A stretch of 64,000 nt of DNA. It comes from Tetraselmis striata. Taxonomy: Eukaryota > Chlorophyta > Chlorodendrophyceae > Chlorodendrales > Chlorodendraceae. Of this stretch, positions 1 through 11,399 are shown in pieces. A program made the position numbers and the translations under genes. The notes below the pieces were generated by a model. It searched no databases, was not told the DNA's origin, and worked only from the letters and a program-made list of their open reading frames with translations. The stretch is from the NCBI GenBank assembly GCA_006384855.1, contig VCJN01003010.1, forward strand, positions 62,001 through 126,000, read 5' to 3'. Numbering within the stretch: the first letter of the stretch is position 1; each line of letters starts with the position of its first letter.

Positions 1-1199
1 CGCTATTCGAATTCGGTCCACAAGAAGTGGCCGGAGCTCACGCATGCCCAGTACACCCACAAACTAGAGTTCATGTACGAGGTGCACATTACCCACCTCA
101 TCACGGGGAAGGGCAGGGGGGGGGGGGGGGGCTGCCTAACCTGTGCTTGCCCTGGTCACCACTTCATATGCAACGAAAATAAACAATCGTGCGAACTTAT
201 GAACGGCCTGGCGTAGGACAACCACATCAGCTTAGGGAAGCTAGCCCCCAGAGCGACAGAGAGGGCGAACCGCGGCCGAAGGCAAACGTTCACAACGCAC
301 TTCCGGAACAAACCCTTTAGAGACTCCTCAGCCGCATCATCTCTCACTGAGGAGCTACTCGCAATCCCCGACGCAATGCCCCTCGGAGCCCCACCTTTGA
401 TTACCAGCTCAACGCGCCGGGTCGGTGACACGAAGGCGAGGACGACGGCAACCTAATCTGGATCCCGGGCCACATACTATACTCCGTTCTCCCCGCTCTA
501 AACAACCCCAATGCTGCACGCCAGGCATACTTCGCAACAACACGGTCAGGGGAAATCCATGGAGGATGGATACTTCGCCGGGTCCTAGACTTTTCAAATT
601 GCGGAGGCAAAGTTATGAACCACACTACATGGAGGCAATGCACGACGGAATATTCACATCGTATAAACCGATCGCGCATGCCCTGCGCGAAGAATGGCCG
701 GGATGCGAGTTGAACATCATCCCACTCGTCATGAGCCGCACTGGCACCCCGCACAAATCTACGGTCAAGGGTCGTATAACGAAGCCCATGCGTGCATGCC
801 GCTCGAACAAACCAGAACATTCAAACCCAAGCGGAGGTCACTGCGCCCTCCTAAAACATGTGGATATGTATGCAGTGCAATGGCTACATAGACCATTTCA
901 AGTATACAAAATCAAGCATCGCCTACATACCCGCATCACACACGGACACATGAACAAACGCAATGGCAAACGCAAAATCGTGACCGGAACCACGACAAAG
1001 CCTCCGCCACGTCACCCGAAGGGCCCCGGAACGGGGTGGAGAGGGGGGGGGGGGGGGTTGGGGGCAAGGACGGCACGAATATGGCAATATCTCCGAGAAC
1101 AAGGTCCTGGCTCTCAGAGTGCTGCACAATATGCACTATTCGCTTATTGGACCCTATCCGCCGTAAGATAGCGTGTCTGCTTAGCATCAAAGACTAAGC
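1..1199. other. Unassigned stretch, probably repeat-derived
   Basis: The first 115 bases read as a continuous plus-strand frame with coding-like composition (it contains HKKWPELTHAQYTHK). The frame runs into a run of 16 G at 116-131 and is cut by the window edge. A longer plus-strand frame at 425-1171 has an arginine- and proline-rich translation with no motif I recognise, and it overlaps open frames on the other strand. A second G run lies at 1043-1057. This could be the tail of a decayed mobile element, but no family can be named. Confidence 0.3.
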
Positions 1200-2759
1200 G
1201 GGGATGAAGTTGTAAGAAATTTTATATTTCAAATATCGGTGTATTCATCAGTAAATTATTATTGTATTTTTTTTCTTGTGTAATATATTAATTGAATGAT
1301 ACATCGATCATATTCGTGTCTATCACCTAATCCACATAATCCACACCTATATTATATATACCATAATATATCGATTGATTTTGATAAATCATAAGATAGC
1401 AGTATTAGTTTCATCACATAGAGTGTGTTAGCTTCATGATGGCGACAAACTAGCTGATATGATTAAAGCTACTACCTCAGTATGTGTCGTTTATTCTTTA
1501 TTCTTATCCCACCGATACAACGCGCTACACATTATTATTGGAAAACTGTATATATGCGATATTGGTTCATTACATCGTCCGGCGGATACGCCTACGACCT
1601 TGCTACGACCACCAATACAGTCCTGACTACGCGCTACGCATCACTATTAGAAAAGAATATAGATAGGCAATGTCGGTTCGCGCATGCGCGGCAGTCGTCA
1701 AGCAAGAAAACAGCTGCCGTAGAGACGCCGTAGGGGTTTGATTTTTGTCAGTCCTGTCCCGGTGGCAAAAAAAAGTAGGTCGTACGGCTAGCGCATATGC
1801 GATATGAAGCCCCATAGCATGTCTTGGTCATTGTACTTTGCAATCCTTGTCCCCGCCTTGCGGCGGCCTTGCTTGTAATCCGGGTTTATTACCCCTTTCG
1901 GCATGCCATGGTCTTCCTTTTCCAGTTCATATGGTACCCCGAAAACTTTGCACTGAAATCATGTAACCTCTGCAGCCTCGTTCAAATGTAATAAATTCAC
2001 AGTCGGTGCTCTCCGCAGTTCGGTGACAAGAAATGTGCAGGTATTTCTGCGGACAATTTTCTCCTGATGGAGCCAAAGTCTGAATAACCCCGTGCAGTCC
2101 GTCGCTATAGAGGCCGGAGATTTCAATAATACCGAAATGAATGGAATTTGTTTCCGATACTGCTGGCAGATGCCTCGGTCGCCATGATTTATCTCCGTTT
2201 AAATTATCTGAAACCCCGTAACTTCATTGTACTAGACGCAATTTCCTGCGACGACGCCCCTGCGCAGTCTGACAAATCCCTGATTTTATTTTCATCGGCA
2301 TCTAGTGGTGTTCCCATCATGTATCCATATTTGTCATGTGGGCTCTGCATTTATTTATCTCGAATGCCGAACTTGAACTATTTGGTCTCCCGACTTAGTT
2401 TGGGTGGTGCTGTACTCTTCCTAGCGTCATCATACCATGCCCTCGTCAACTTCTGCCTTTCGTCTGCATATGCCAATGCTACAGCCCCCAAGCAAGGCAT
2501 GATGCAGTTATTTGGCATATTTACTGCTCATGATGATTATTGCTAAAATACACTCAAATTGATCTTCCCAATTATGCCCCAATTTTGCATTCGTCTTCCG
2601 TGTATGCCCGCCTGTCGCATGCCTTGCCTTGTGGCTGGGCTTGCCGGAATATATACGGACGAGAGGAAACGTCGATGTGATTTTAATTTCTGCGTGAATT
2701 GACTGGATGCAATTGCCGTTGGCCGATCCATGCTTTAGCGGGGCGATCAAGACAGGGCC
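1200..2759. other. AT-rich spacer without a recognisable gene
   Basis: Bases 1205-1470 are strongly AT-rich, in sharp contrast with the GC-rich genes elsewhere. Beyond that there are only short frames. On the minus strand 2546-2150 reads with a few stops in a hydrophilic, coding-like frame, which may be more decayed mobile-element sequence next to the retroelement remnant at 3.2-6.2 kb. No promoter, RNA gene or domain is recognised. Confidence 0.35.
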
Positions 2760-3210
2760 CAGTCAATGCGAGTGATGAAGCGTAACGCCTTCTTGGCGCC
2801 ATGGAGCGCGAGGCAGTGGGGGCGTGGCGATGGCGGCATCTCTCCGCTTTCCGTGGTGGTGGCTGCCCTTGCTTCCGTGCATTAGTATGCCCTTCGCTCG
2901 GTTGTTGCTATGGCGTCCACCGCGCAGATGGCTTCTCGTTGCGAGAGGTTGCGAGTTGACCACTCAACGTTGTCGATGGATCCAGCGATCATAGCTCGAG
3001 ACTTAGCTGGGCGAGCATTGTGCCTCCGCCGTGCTCCCTACCCCTGAGATCTTGGTCCCTTCCCCGGAGACATGTACCGAGAGGGACGTGGTAATATTCT
3101 TTGATGGATATTGGCATCGCCATCATCACGGGCGCAAGATGCGGCGTGACGGGAGCCGACTTGCGTCCCCGGGATATCGGCGGCATGCAGTGTAGCAACT
3201 GACGATAGCC

Positions 3211-4102
3211 ATGTGTGAATTAATTGGGGGTGTCCAAAGACGCCAACCTGTGTACGTTGTGAGCGTCGTCAAACACATCAGCGGTGACAAGCGTGGCATG
3301 ATTGAGCCGGGATACGTGGCGAGCGGAGCCGTGTCGTCGGACTACGCCACTCTGGCGGAGTTGGCCCGGTTTAAGGATGGGTTGATCACGCGGGCCGCCA
3401 CCGACATGGCGATCTTACCGCGGTGCATTGTGGCGTTTGCATCGTGTTGTACTTGTGGGAGACTGCCCCCCGTGGCATCAAGGGTGGCACCATGGAATTG
3501 ACAGCTTTCCTGATGCGTGGTGTGGATTTGCTACCTGCGTGGTATGCGATTGTTGCCGGTTGCTGTTTGACCGCGGATGACCGTGTTCTGACGGAGCCCC
3601 ACTATGGCACCAATGGGAACCTGACCGCTCACATCGGCGTTATGCAGCGAGAGCTAATGCTTCCCGGCAATGAGTCGTTATGCGATTGTCATGGCTGACG
3701 CCGGGTGGCCCTTGGTCGACTTTCTGTTCCGTCCCGTGACAACTTGGCGTCCCGTTGGGTTTCGGGCCCGCGGCAAGAGCATTGTTGCGCTATGAACTTC
3801 CGATTCAAAAGACACTTGCGTGCCGCTGGTTTGTTTAAAGGCCCCACCTTGCACGGGTGAAACGCGACCAATTGCAGCAATCCATGATGTGGTTGTGGAA
3901 GGCGATGGTTTTACACATTCTTCCCTCGGGAGCCATTGCCATTTGGCGGTACACATATATTGGAACGACATTGGGCTATGTGCACCCTGCCCGCCATTGG
4001 GACCGGCTAGTTCAAATAGATCTGGGCTCGAATGATGAAGCCAACTATGATGCCGAGAACGGGTATTTTGAGGCATTTGAGTCATTAGAGTTAGCCCCGT
4101 GA
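3211..4102 (+). pseudogene. Tyrosine-recombinase-like remnant of a YR retroelement
   Basis: Three overlapping plus-strand frames (3211-3501, 3423-3698, about 3790-4102) read as one protein broken by frameshifts. The middle frame has a WETAPRG segment near 3456-3477 that resembles the first catalytic-arginine region of DIRS-type tyrosine recombinases. Near 3849 a KGPTLHG segment continues, after a shift of frame, into VKRDQLQQ; this fits the H-x-x-R box, followed by a Y-T-containing segment near 3950. Recombinase, histidine and tyrosine assignments are made by eye and are inference. The frame points toward the minus-strand reverse-transcriptase remnant at 4.1-6.2 kb, the arrangement I recall for the Volvox element Kangaroo. 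A different mobile-element protein is possible. Confidence 0.4.
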
Positions 4103-4109
4103 TGCTTAG

Positions 4110-6157
4110 TGCGCCTCGGCCATATCGTAATCCATTCGATGTTGTCCCAAATGACCAACATCCCAATAACCTCATAAATTGGTTGGGACTTCAATCCTGC
4201 CTCGCGCGCCTTGCGTAGAACCCGCGAGCCTGGCGTAAATATCATCTCATTTGCGCCGGTGGCGTCCTGCTTTGGCAATGTGAATGCGTCAATAAGGACA
4301 GGGAGGGCGCTGAGCATTGCCCGCCACCCTGCTATACAGTCTGGGATGGTGAGCACCGCGTCGGCACGTTCGTCACTTTTTGGATGATGCGCGCCAGCAT
4401 GTGGGAGACGTCCCGTTAATCCAGCAAAGCAGCTTATTGGTGACCGCCGCCATGACCATGCCTGCGTGAAACCGTCGATGCCCGACGTGCCCCGGAACAG
4501 AGTACTCGTGAGAAACATTGCTCAGACTTGGCAATAATCCCGTCGCCGAACACCTCCATGATCCGTTTTTTTGGCTGGAATGCGATGCTCGCCACACCCC
4601 CAACGTTGTATGATGAGCTCGGTGTACCATGGGCTAACTACCATTGCGATGGATCCTCCATCTTGGAATCATCGTGTGCATAGCAATGCACGAGGGCGTG
4701 CTCGCGTGGCAGCCACTTGATATAATGCAGATCAATGCCGTGCAAGACAGAGCTTCCACATCTCGCACACGGCATTTATGGAACACTCTTGGTCCGCCTC
4801 ACATATGCGACTGATATTTGTCTTGGTATTCGAGGAATCTGTCAGGTAGAGCATGGCGGAGTGGCGTAGCTGCGCCGGCATCCATGTATGTGCGATGTGA
4901 AGAAAGTAACGCCGATAGTCAGACATTAATCGAGCTCCCGTTCGGTGCTGGAATACGAATGATCGTCGGCGGCTTTCAGCAACGCCTCGATCGGTGAACG
5001 CGGTGTGGAAGCAGACCGGTGTGCCCCATTGCTCGAGCTGCTCGTCTGATGGGACGGCCCACGTGTCGTGGTCGCCCTCAAAACTTACGTATGGGTTGAA
5101 TACACTTTCGCCGAAATCGATGGCCGATGCGTCCCCCCATGCGATGAGTCCTTGCTTACGTTGCAAGCTGCGTTTCCCGTTACGCTTATTCGCGCAGTCA
5201 TCGGCGAAGCGAGGAACGTTAGATAATCCGATAGCAAGTGGTGGAGGGGTGACGGCATGTCCTATGCCTTGGTTCCCGCTGTGTCTTATCCCCATAGATC
5301 GCGGCACAACAGTGGCATGAGCTAGACATGACGTATATCAAGTTGGCGGTCCCATTCGTGGCGTCCTCCATGTACTCAAGAGAATTTGATGTATCCCGCA
5401 TCGTGGATCAATCGGCCTTTTCCCGATATACTGCCTTAACGTCCACCGCCTCCTGGGGCAGGATGCACTGTTGGGGATGCTTGTTTGGCCACCACCATTT
5501 GACGAGCCGGCCGTCCATGAGCATGGCATCACGCTGGGGTAGCGCGACATCCAGATTCTTGTGGTACGATGGTAGGTTCGGCAGGTGGATTCGTCCCGGT
5601 GTGGTCCGATTACGCAGTGGTTCCACCTCGTCTGATCCCATGGCCCTTGCCGGTGATCGGGTATGCCGTTTTTAAGTGCGCTTGTAGCCCGGATGCGAGC
5701 GTCAGGTGTCGCAATGGGGATTCACAAACTCGGACGCTTGCGCTTTACCACCGGGCGCTGTTGATCTGCCGCGGGCGTGGCTGCTATACATTTTCCCCAT
5801 TCGGGCTGAGACCGATGCAGATTTCCATTAACAAACTTCTTTGATGGTCTGATCTCGTGGAGCTCCGCAGCCACTCCCTCATCTGTCGGTTGAGGCAGGG
5901 CCCCGCCTTGGCTGCGGTGTTCTAGCATAGCATGTGCTTTGTTTAATTGGCCGAGTGCCCGAATCATTTCTGGATCCGATTGCATGAGCGGGTTTTCGCA
6001 ATGAATGGAGCAGAGCATGTGGGAGGTGATCTGGCGGTGATGGTGTCACCGATGGTCGGAGTAGGCCTGCGAGAGCGGGCGCTAGACGGTCGAATACGTC
6101 GTCCGCCTCTTCTTTGTCCCCTGCCGATGCCTTGGGTGTTCGTGTTGTAGTCCGCAT
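4110..6157 (-). pseudogene. Decayed reverse transcriptase/RNase H of a DIRS-like retroelement
   Basis: Read 5' to 3' on the minus strand. A charged gag-like or linker part occupies 6157-5720. An RT finger region at 5675-5340 contains TTPGRIHLPNLPSYHKN, WWWPNKHPQQ and VDVKAVYREKAD, followed by a LEYMEDATNG segment. An RNase H/connection-like region at 5215-4640 contains YLTDSSNTKTNISRICE, HYIKWLPREHA and DDSKMEDPSQW; these match the usual order TD...WxPRE...D-P-x-W. The tail at 4500-4060 (GWRAMLSALPVLIDAFTLPK) resembles the region after RNase H in DIRS/PAT pols. The YxDD palm segment is not visible between about 5330 and 5215, so the copy looks internally deleted as well as frameshifted. The family assignment is inference from motif order. 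Confidence 0.5.
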
Positions 6158-6984
6158 GCGCAGTAAGTTTCAGTGTGCCTCCTGATCTGCCGGTTCCTAG
6201 TGGTGCAGCTGCTCGTTAATAACCGGGTAGCCGTTTTTCTCCGCCCGCCCCGGCGGAGCTGGAACTGCCTTGGCTGTTGGGCGCGTCGCAGGGAGCTAGG
6301 TGACTGGCGACTGGTCAGGGAAGGTTGTTTTGTTCCTTGGGCTCCCGCTGGGTGGTGCTACCTAGCGGCGTGCCCTTCGCGGTGGTGCTGGCCTGTGGGA
6401 GCTAGACGTTTGATAGCACGGACGTTTGAATTATTATCCGGTTCCGGCGCGTCTCGCTTGTGATCTCTGGGGATTGGATATAAGCCGGCTGATCTGGCTG
6501 CGGGACGAATTCCCAACTGGGGATGGTTCTCCACATTCTGATGGACATGTTCGCATCCCATCCGTCTTCGTAGAAATCGCACCGCTCCCGCGTTGTGAGG
6601 AGATCGGTATTGTGGGAACTGAGCTCTCCTTGTTGAGCTGAGCCCCTGCGGCATCTGGCATGCATGTTGTAGTTGCCTGACACGCTATGTCTGAATTATA
6701 TGTATTCATCCATATTGATTCCGGGCTTTTGTCGCATGGGGAACATCGAGATCAGTTTTTGCGATGAGTATATTATCGGAAACTTGAGTCCCCATGGGTT
6801 TAGACTCCCGATATGTGTATTCCGTGAAATCCTGACACGGTGATTTGTCCGCGTGTGTATCTTGCCGATGCCGGAGAAAATCCCGGTGAAGGACGGGGCG
6901 ACCTTTTGTCACGATCCGCGAGCTTCTGCTAACAAGAGCTGGTGTACATACCGATCTGGATTTGTTTCCAGAGACTACGGTATA
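6158..6984. other. Spacer upstream of the retroelement remnant
   Basis: Only short overlapping frames are present on both strands, none with a motif I recognise. The segment may be the leader or terminal repeat of the retroelement remnant to its left, but I found no second copy of it in the window. Confidence 0.3.
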
Positions 6985-7134
6985 CATGTGTGTGACTGTG
7001 TGTGTGTGTGTGTGTGTGTGGGTGTGGGTGTGGGTGTGGGTGTGGGTGTGGGTGTGGGTGTGGGTGTGGGTGTGGGTGTGGGCGTGGGTGTGGGTGTGGG
7101 TGTGGGTGTGGGTGTGGGTGTGGGTGTGGGTGTA
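6985..7134 (+). repeat. (TG)n then (GGTGTG)n microsatellite
   Basis: About 35 bases of TG dinucleotides grade into a hexamer array of GGTGTG units that continues to about 7132, with one C-for-T variant near 7083. The array is open in all frames on both strands, so the several long reading frames here (GVGVG, HPHPH and similar) are artefacts of the repeat. The G-rich strand could form stacked G structures. Confidence 0.95.
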
Positions 7135-10100
7135 TGGATGTATATACATATACTTGCATATATGCGAGCATGTATGCCGGCGCGTTTTTTTTTGAATACT
7201 AGTAGACATTTTGGGTGGTGCTGCGGACGTATATATATGAATGTATGTGATAGCACGCAGATAATTATTTAGCAAAGTTGTTATATTCGTGGGCAGTGGA
7301 TGGAAAACGTGAGCTTACAAACACTCATGAATATATAGAAATAATATGTTGTCGTTTTTGCGAAAGTGTTAACGCGACTTGATCTGGTTTATCCGGTGAA
7401 CCGCGCTGTGGGTTCTGCATATGTGTGTATACACATAGATGTATATGTATGCTTCAAACTGCGATCAGTGTGAACCTAGAGCCTGTTCGATTTTTCCAGC
7501 CCTACGGACTGCGGTTTCTTTGGCCCCCAAGATCTCCTGATCAAAAAAACCAAAGAACCCGCAATTCGCGAGTATGGGAACCGTTCGACCTTTGAGTCAT
7601 GTTGAGTGTAACCGTCCTCATGGTACATTTTGATCTTTATCTTCGAACCTTTTGATCCTTATGAGTTTGGGAGCTATTTGTTGATCCTGCAGTGTCTAAC
7701 GACCTTTGAGACCCCGAGCTTGAGAACACATTTCTCCGTTAGATTTTTATTGTATTTTGTGCACCCTTTTTGGCGGGTGAGCCGGCGGATCTTGGCCCGA
7801 CTTCTACTGTTCGGGAGACCATTTTCGCTTTCACTATGGGGTCAGAAAATACCGCTCTGCGCGCGTGTGAGCTTTCATCCGATGGGTAAATTGTTTGCTG
7901 TGCGGGTTGCCTGGTATGTTGCGGCTGTCGGGCCGCGGTGTGGTGTGCCGGTGTTAATAGCGGGAAAAAACTGTATAAAAATATTTGTGGGGGCGGCGTG
8001 CGTTTAAGCGCAGTGCCATCTCCGCGGCAACGCTTGCCCGACTTCGCTGACCTCTATGAAAAATTGACGTCGTCGCGTGGTGGGCTACCTCCGTGGTTAA
8101 TCCTAGGCTAATGCTCGGTACTGCGGTAGTGATACGGGCCGCTAGGTGAGGTGAGGTGGTCGCCGGACCGATCCTTGCGGGTGTGACCTTGCGGGAGGCA
8201 GCTGAGTTGTGCCATGACGGCTCCATTGGCCGTTCCGAGTGTTAACTAGCGCGCCGGGCTGTAGGTCGGTACGCACTGCCGCTCGTCAGCGCAGAACTTT
8301 GGGAGCGCACGAGTCGTGACTGAAATAAGCTGGATCCTACATGGCTATGGCCCGCTTGTTGTATGCCTGGTCTACGCCCGATGTAATCTTGGTGGCCGAA
8401 GTGGGCTTGCCCCTGTTGGATGCCTACGGTGCGGTACTCCCTCCCTTAACCAGTCAGGTGCCTGCCCTCGTTGGAGTTGGTGGTCAGGCCGCCATACTTG
8501 TAATTGCCCCTCTCTCCGGCTTTGGCGGGGCCACGTCTCCAGCAGGTGCGAGCTCCCCCTCCGGCATATTGTTCTCATTTGTGGCCATGGTAGCTGATAG
8601 CTATTAGTTTTTAAGACAAAAACAAGAGGGGGTGTGGGGTAGAGTGCCATGGTAGCAAGCAGGTGGAGGTGGAGTTGGATGTGACGTCGCACATATGCTT
8701 AGTTTGCCTTGCGCCACGCTACATGTGTAGTTGTGCGCTTGCTATGCATAGCCCTTCGACCCACTGTCTGCTCCTACTCTCGTCCCCGGCCGTGTAGCAT
8801 GTTCATGCGCAACGCTCCGAGGGCTGTTCCCGGGCGACAGCTGCCGTCGTCTGTCTGTTGCTTTTAAATATATGAATGCATTTTTTCCCGGCGACTTTAA
8901 ACCTCCCACGGCGTGTACGCTGCGTCACGCTATGATCCGTGGCGGTTGTTACGCCACTTCTATCTTATTTAGGCAAGTGTCACAGTGCACGTTCCTGCTT
9001 CCTATCAGCATGGCAGTAGCAGGGCACGCAGCAGTCGCAGCGCGCGAGCATATACGATAAAAGTGGTTTATTATTATATGTCCTTTTTTGGTGATTTCCT
9101 GATAATATCGCCTTCTGCTGCTAGCTCTTATCAATAATAAATACAGGTAATAAAAATGGTTTATTATATGTTTTAGGGTTTTAGGGCTTCGGGTATAGGG
9201 TATATATCCATACATTCTGTCAAATCCCCGGGGGGTCTTCATACTGTCAAAGCCCGCGCGGGCGGATGCTGGAACCGGCGGTATACTTACGAGTAGCGAC
9301 TACTCGTACCCGTACTGCTATCCGCAACGCAATAATATTTATATTACATATCAGCAAGCGAGATGATGTATTTTACTATCATCGTCGACACAGCGCACCG
9401 GCGGCATTATCACTGCCCTCCCGAGTCTGGCAACACATTTCTGGGCGCTGGGTGGGCACAGCCCCAGCACCTGGACACATTTTGCTGCGGCGAGGCATCA
9501 TCCTGATCAGGTAGGCTGTTGGGCTGACCTTTATTGAGAGCGCTGCAGGTATATATAGGGGGCGTAAGCCGCCGCGGGCTTTGATATGTATTTTGCTAGG
9601 CGTATGTTTGATAGCCGATGCCGCTACCGCGCGCCGACGAAGCGGCGGATGGCCAGCCAGTCCCAGCTTTCAAGCGAATGGGAGTCTCACGCAAAGTATG
9701 AATCCAGGGTCTGACTGCAAAAGAACATAACTGCTGCTGAGCATATGCTATGCTTGCCGGCGAGGTCATCACCCACCTAAGGGCGTGTCGAGGGTTTATA
9801 CTGAGCCAGAAATATGACTGATAATATATATCATCGTGCGCACGCATATCACACAGCAGACACGGATTATGGCGCGACATTGCATTTCCGACTCGAGAGA
9901 TGCAGACTGCCTCGGTGTCTAACTACCCTCTAGCACCGCGTGCAATCACCTCTGACAGCGCGCCCTCTCGAGATAATATATCAAACCTTGTTATATTGCT
10001 CGTCGTCACCGCCTCACTGACAGCATAGCGGAAATGCAGCTGGAACAGACAAAGCGCGCTACACGTTGTTTGGTACAAAGCTGATACCCATAAAGGCGCC

Positions 10101-11399
10101 GCAAGAAAGACCTAAGCAAACAAAATCAATGTATAACGTTTCAGATCGAATGCTGAATAACTACGCTGCTGCTCATCGCCACTGATGAGATCATCAGTTA
10201 CAGTGACATATTGTCATGCATTCTCCAACAGTAGTAGTATCCCGGCCATCTCGTCAAACTCGCAGCCGTCCATTGGAGATCGTCTTCATCGCCACTGCTA
10301 CTTATAGACTGAAACACAAACTTTGCATCATTACCGCATCCTGCGGCGGACAAGGTAGATCTTATCCGCTGATATTGTGGCGAACGACGAGTCCCTGCCG
10401 GCTGGGACCGCTGATAATATATTCAATTATTCAGAGGCTATGGCACAAAATCCGCGCGCACTGCGATGTATATCCGATTCTAGAGATGTTCGACTGGACC
10501 ACTGGATGCTGGCTCGTCGAATATGGCACGGCGTATTTGCTGATACTGGCAGACACCGGGACTTGTATAATCTGGCGACGTTAACCGAGCGTTGTGTGGT
10601 GCAACACCATATTGCGATGACGATGCGTACTTGCAGTCGCTGTCGGCTCTCGTACGTTTGAAACAGTCACCGGGAAATTGAATAGCTTGACTTCGTTATT
10701 GACTCTGACGATGGTGCTTTGTTGCTGTCGGAGCGTCGCGCCACTATACGCCCGAAACCACGGTACCCGTGGCTGTGTCTGATACGAGTTGAAAGACTCA
10801 CAAGCACCCCTTCAGCCTTCAGGGGTCTTCAAAAACATCATAGCAGCCTTCAAAGTATATGGCATTTAAAACTTCACTGTGGGAAGTGGATGCCACTTTG
10901 TATGGCATGACTATTGATGATATAACTGAGGGTCCAACACGCATCGACATCAAAACACTGCGACACCATGTGAGGCTGAAAGCTAGTCCTGCAAGTGATA
11001 CAAAATTTAAACATTCCTGTGAGGCAGAATGATATCATTCCGAAGTCTCTAAGTACTATCGCTACCCAGGAATCTAGCACACTATGTGTAGAATCCGCCT
11101 GCGCTTAGCCTCCCTATGTCTATCTAGGGAGCTGTATGCTATAGCCTGCCTCTCTGCCTTCAGGGAGCGACCCATGCAGCTGCAGCAACTACTTGGTACA
11201 TTCACTGTGTTTGGAACTCATATTATGTGCCAATCATAGTCACCGCCAGACCATGCAAGGAAGCAAAATGTTATCTTTGATTCTGCTGTTAACTGTATGC
11301 TGTTCCAACTGAGCGCAGTTGTGATTTGCTTGTCACAGTTGAGGGAGTCGATCTAGATATGCCTGCAAGCCTACAAGACTACGCAATCAGACGGACAGA
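7135..11399. other. Long region with no supported gene
   Basis: No frame here shows a domain or a splice pattern that I can defend. Short open frames at 7630-8007 and 8341-8607 have biased, hydrophobic translations without motifs. Bases 9171-9187 carry two TTTTAGGG units. The segments around 9820-9920 and 10405-10495 look loosely alike (both have GATAATATAT, and later a CCGA...GAGATG motif), suggesting degenerate copies of one repeat. The region is AT-richer than the genes to its right. It is probably old mobile-element sequence. Confidence 0.4.

Noticed and set aside
425..1171. 248-residue plus-strand frame
   Set aside because: Low-complexity basic composition, interrupted by a G run, overlapped by frames on the other strand, no motif and no splice pattern.
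6706..7275. Long open frames on both strands encoding GVGVG, HTHTH, HPHPH and TPTPT runs
   Set aside because: All are translations of the TG and GGTGTG microsatellite, which is stop-free in every frame.
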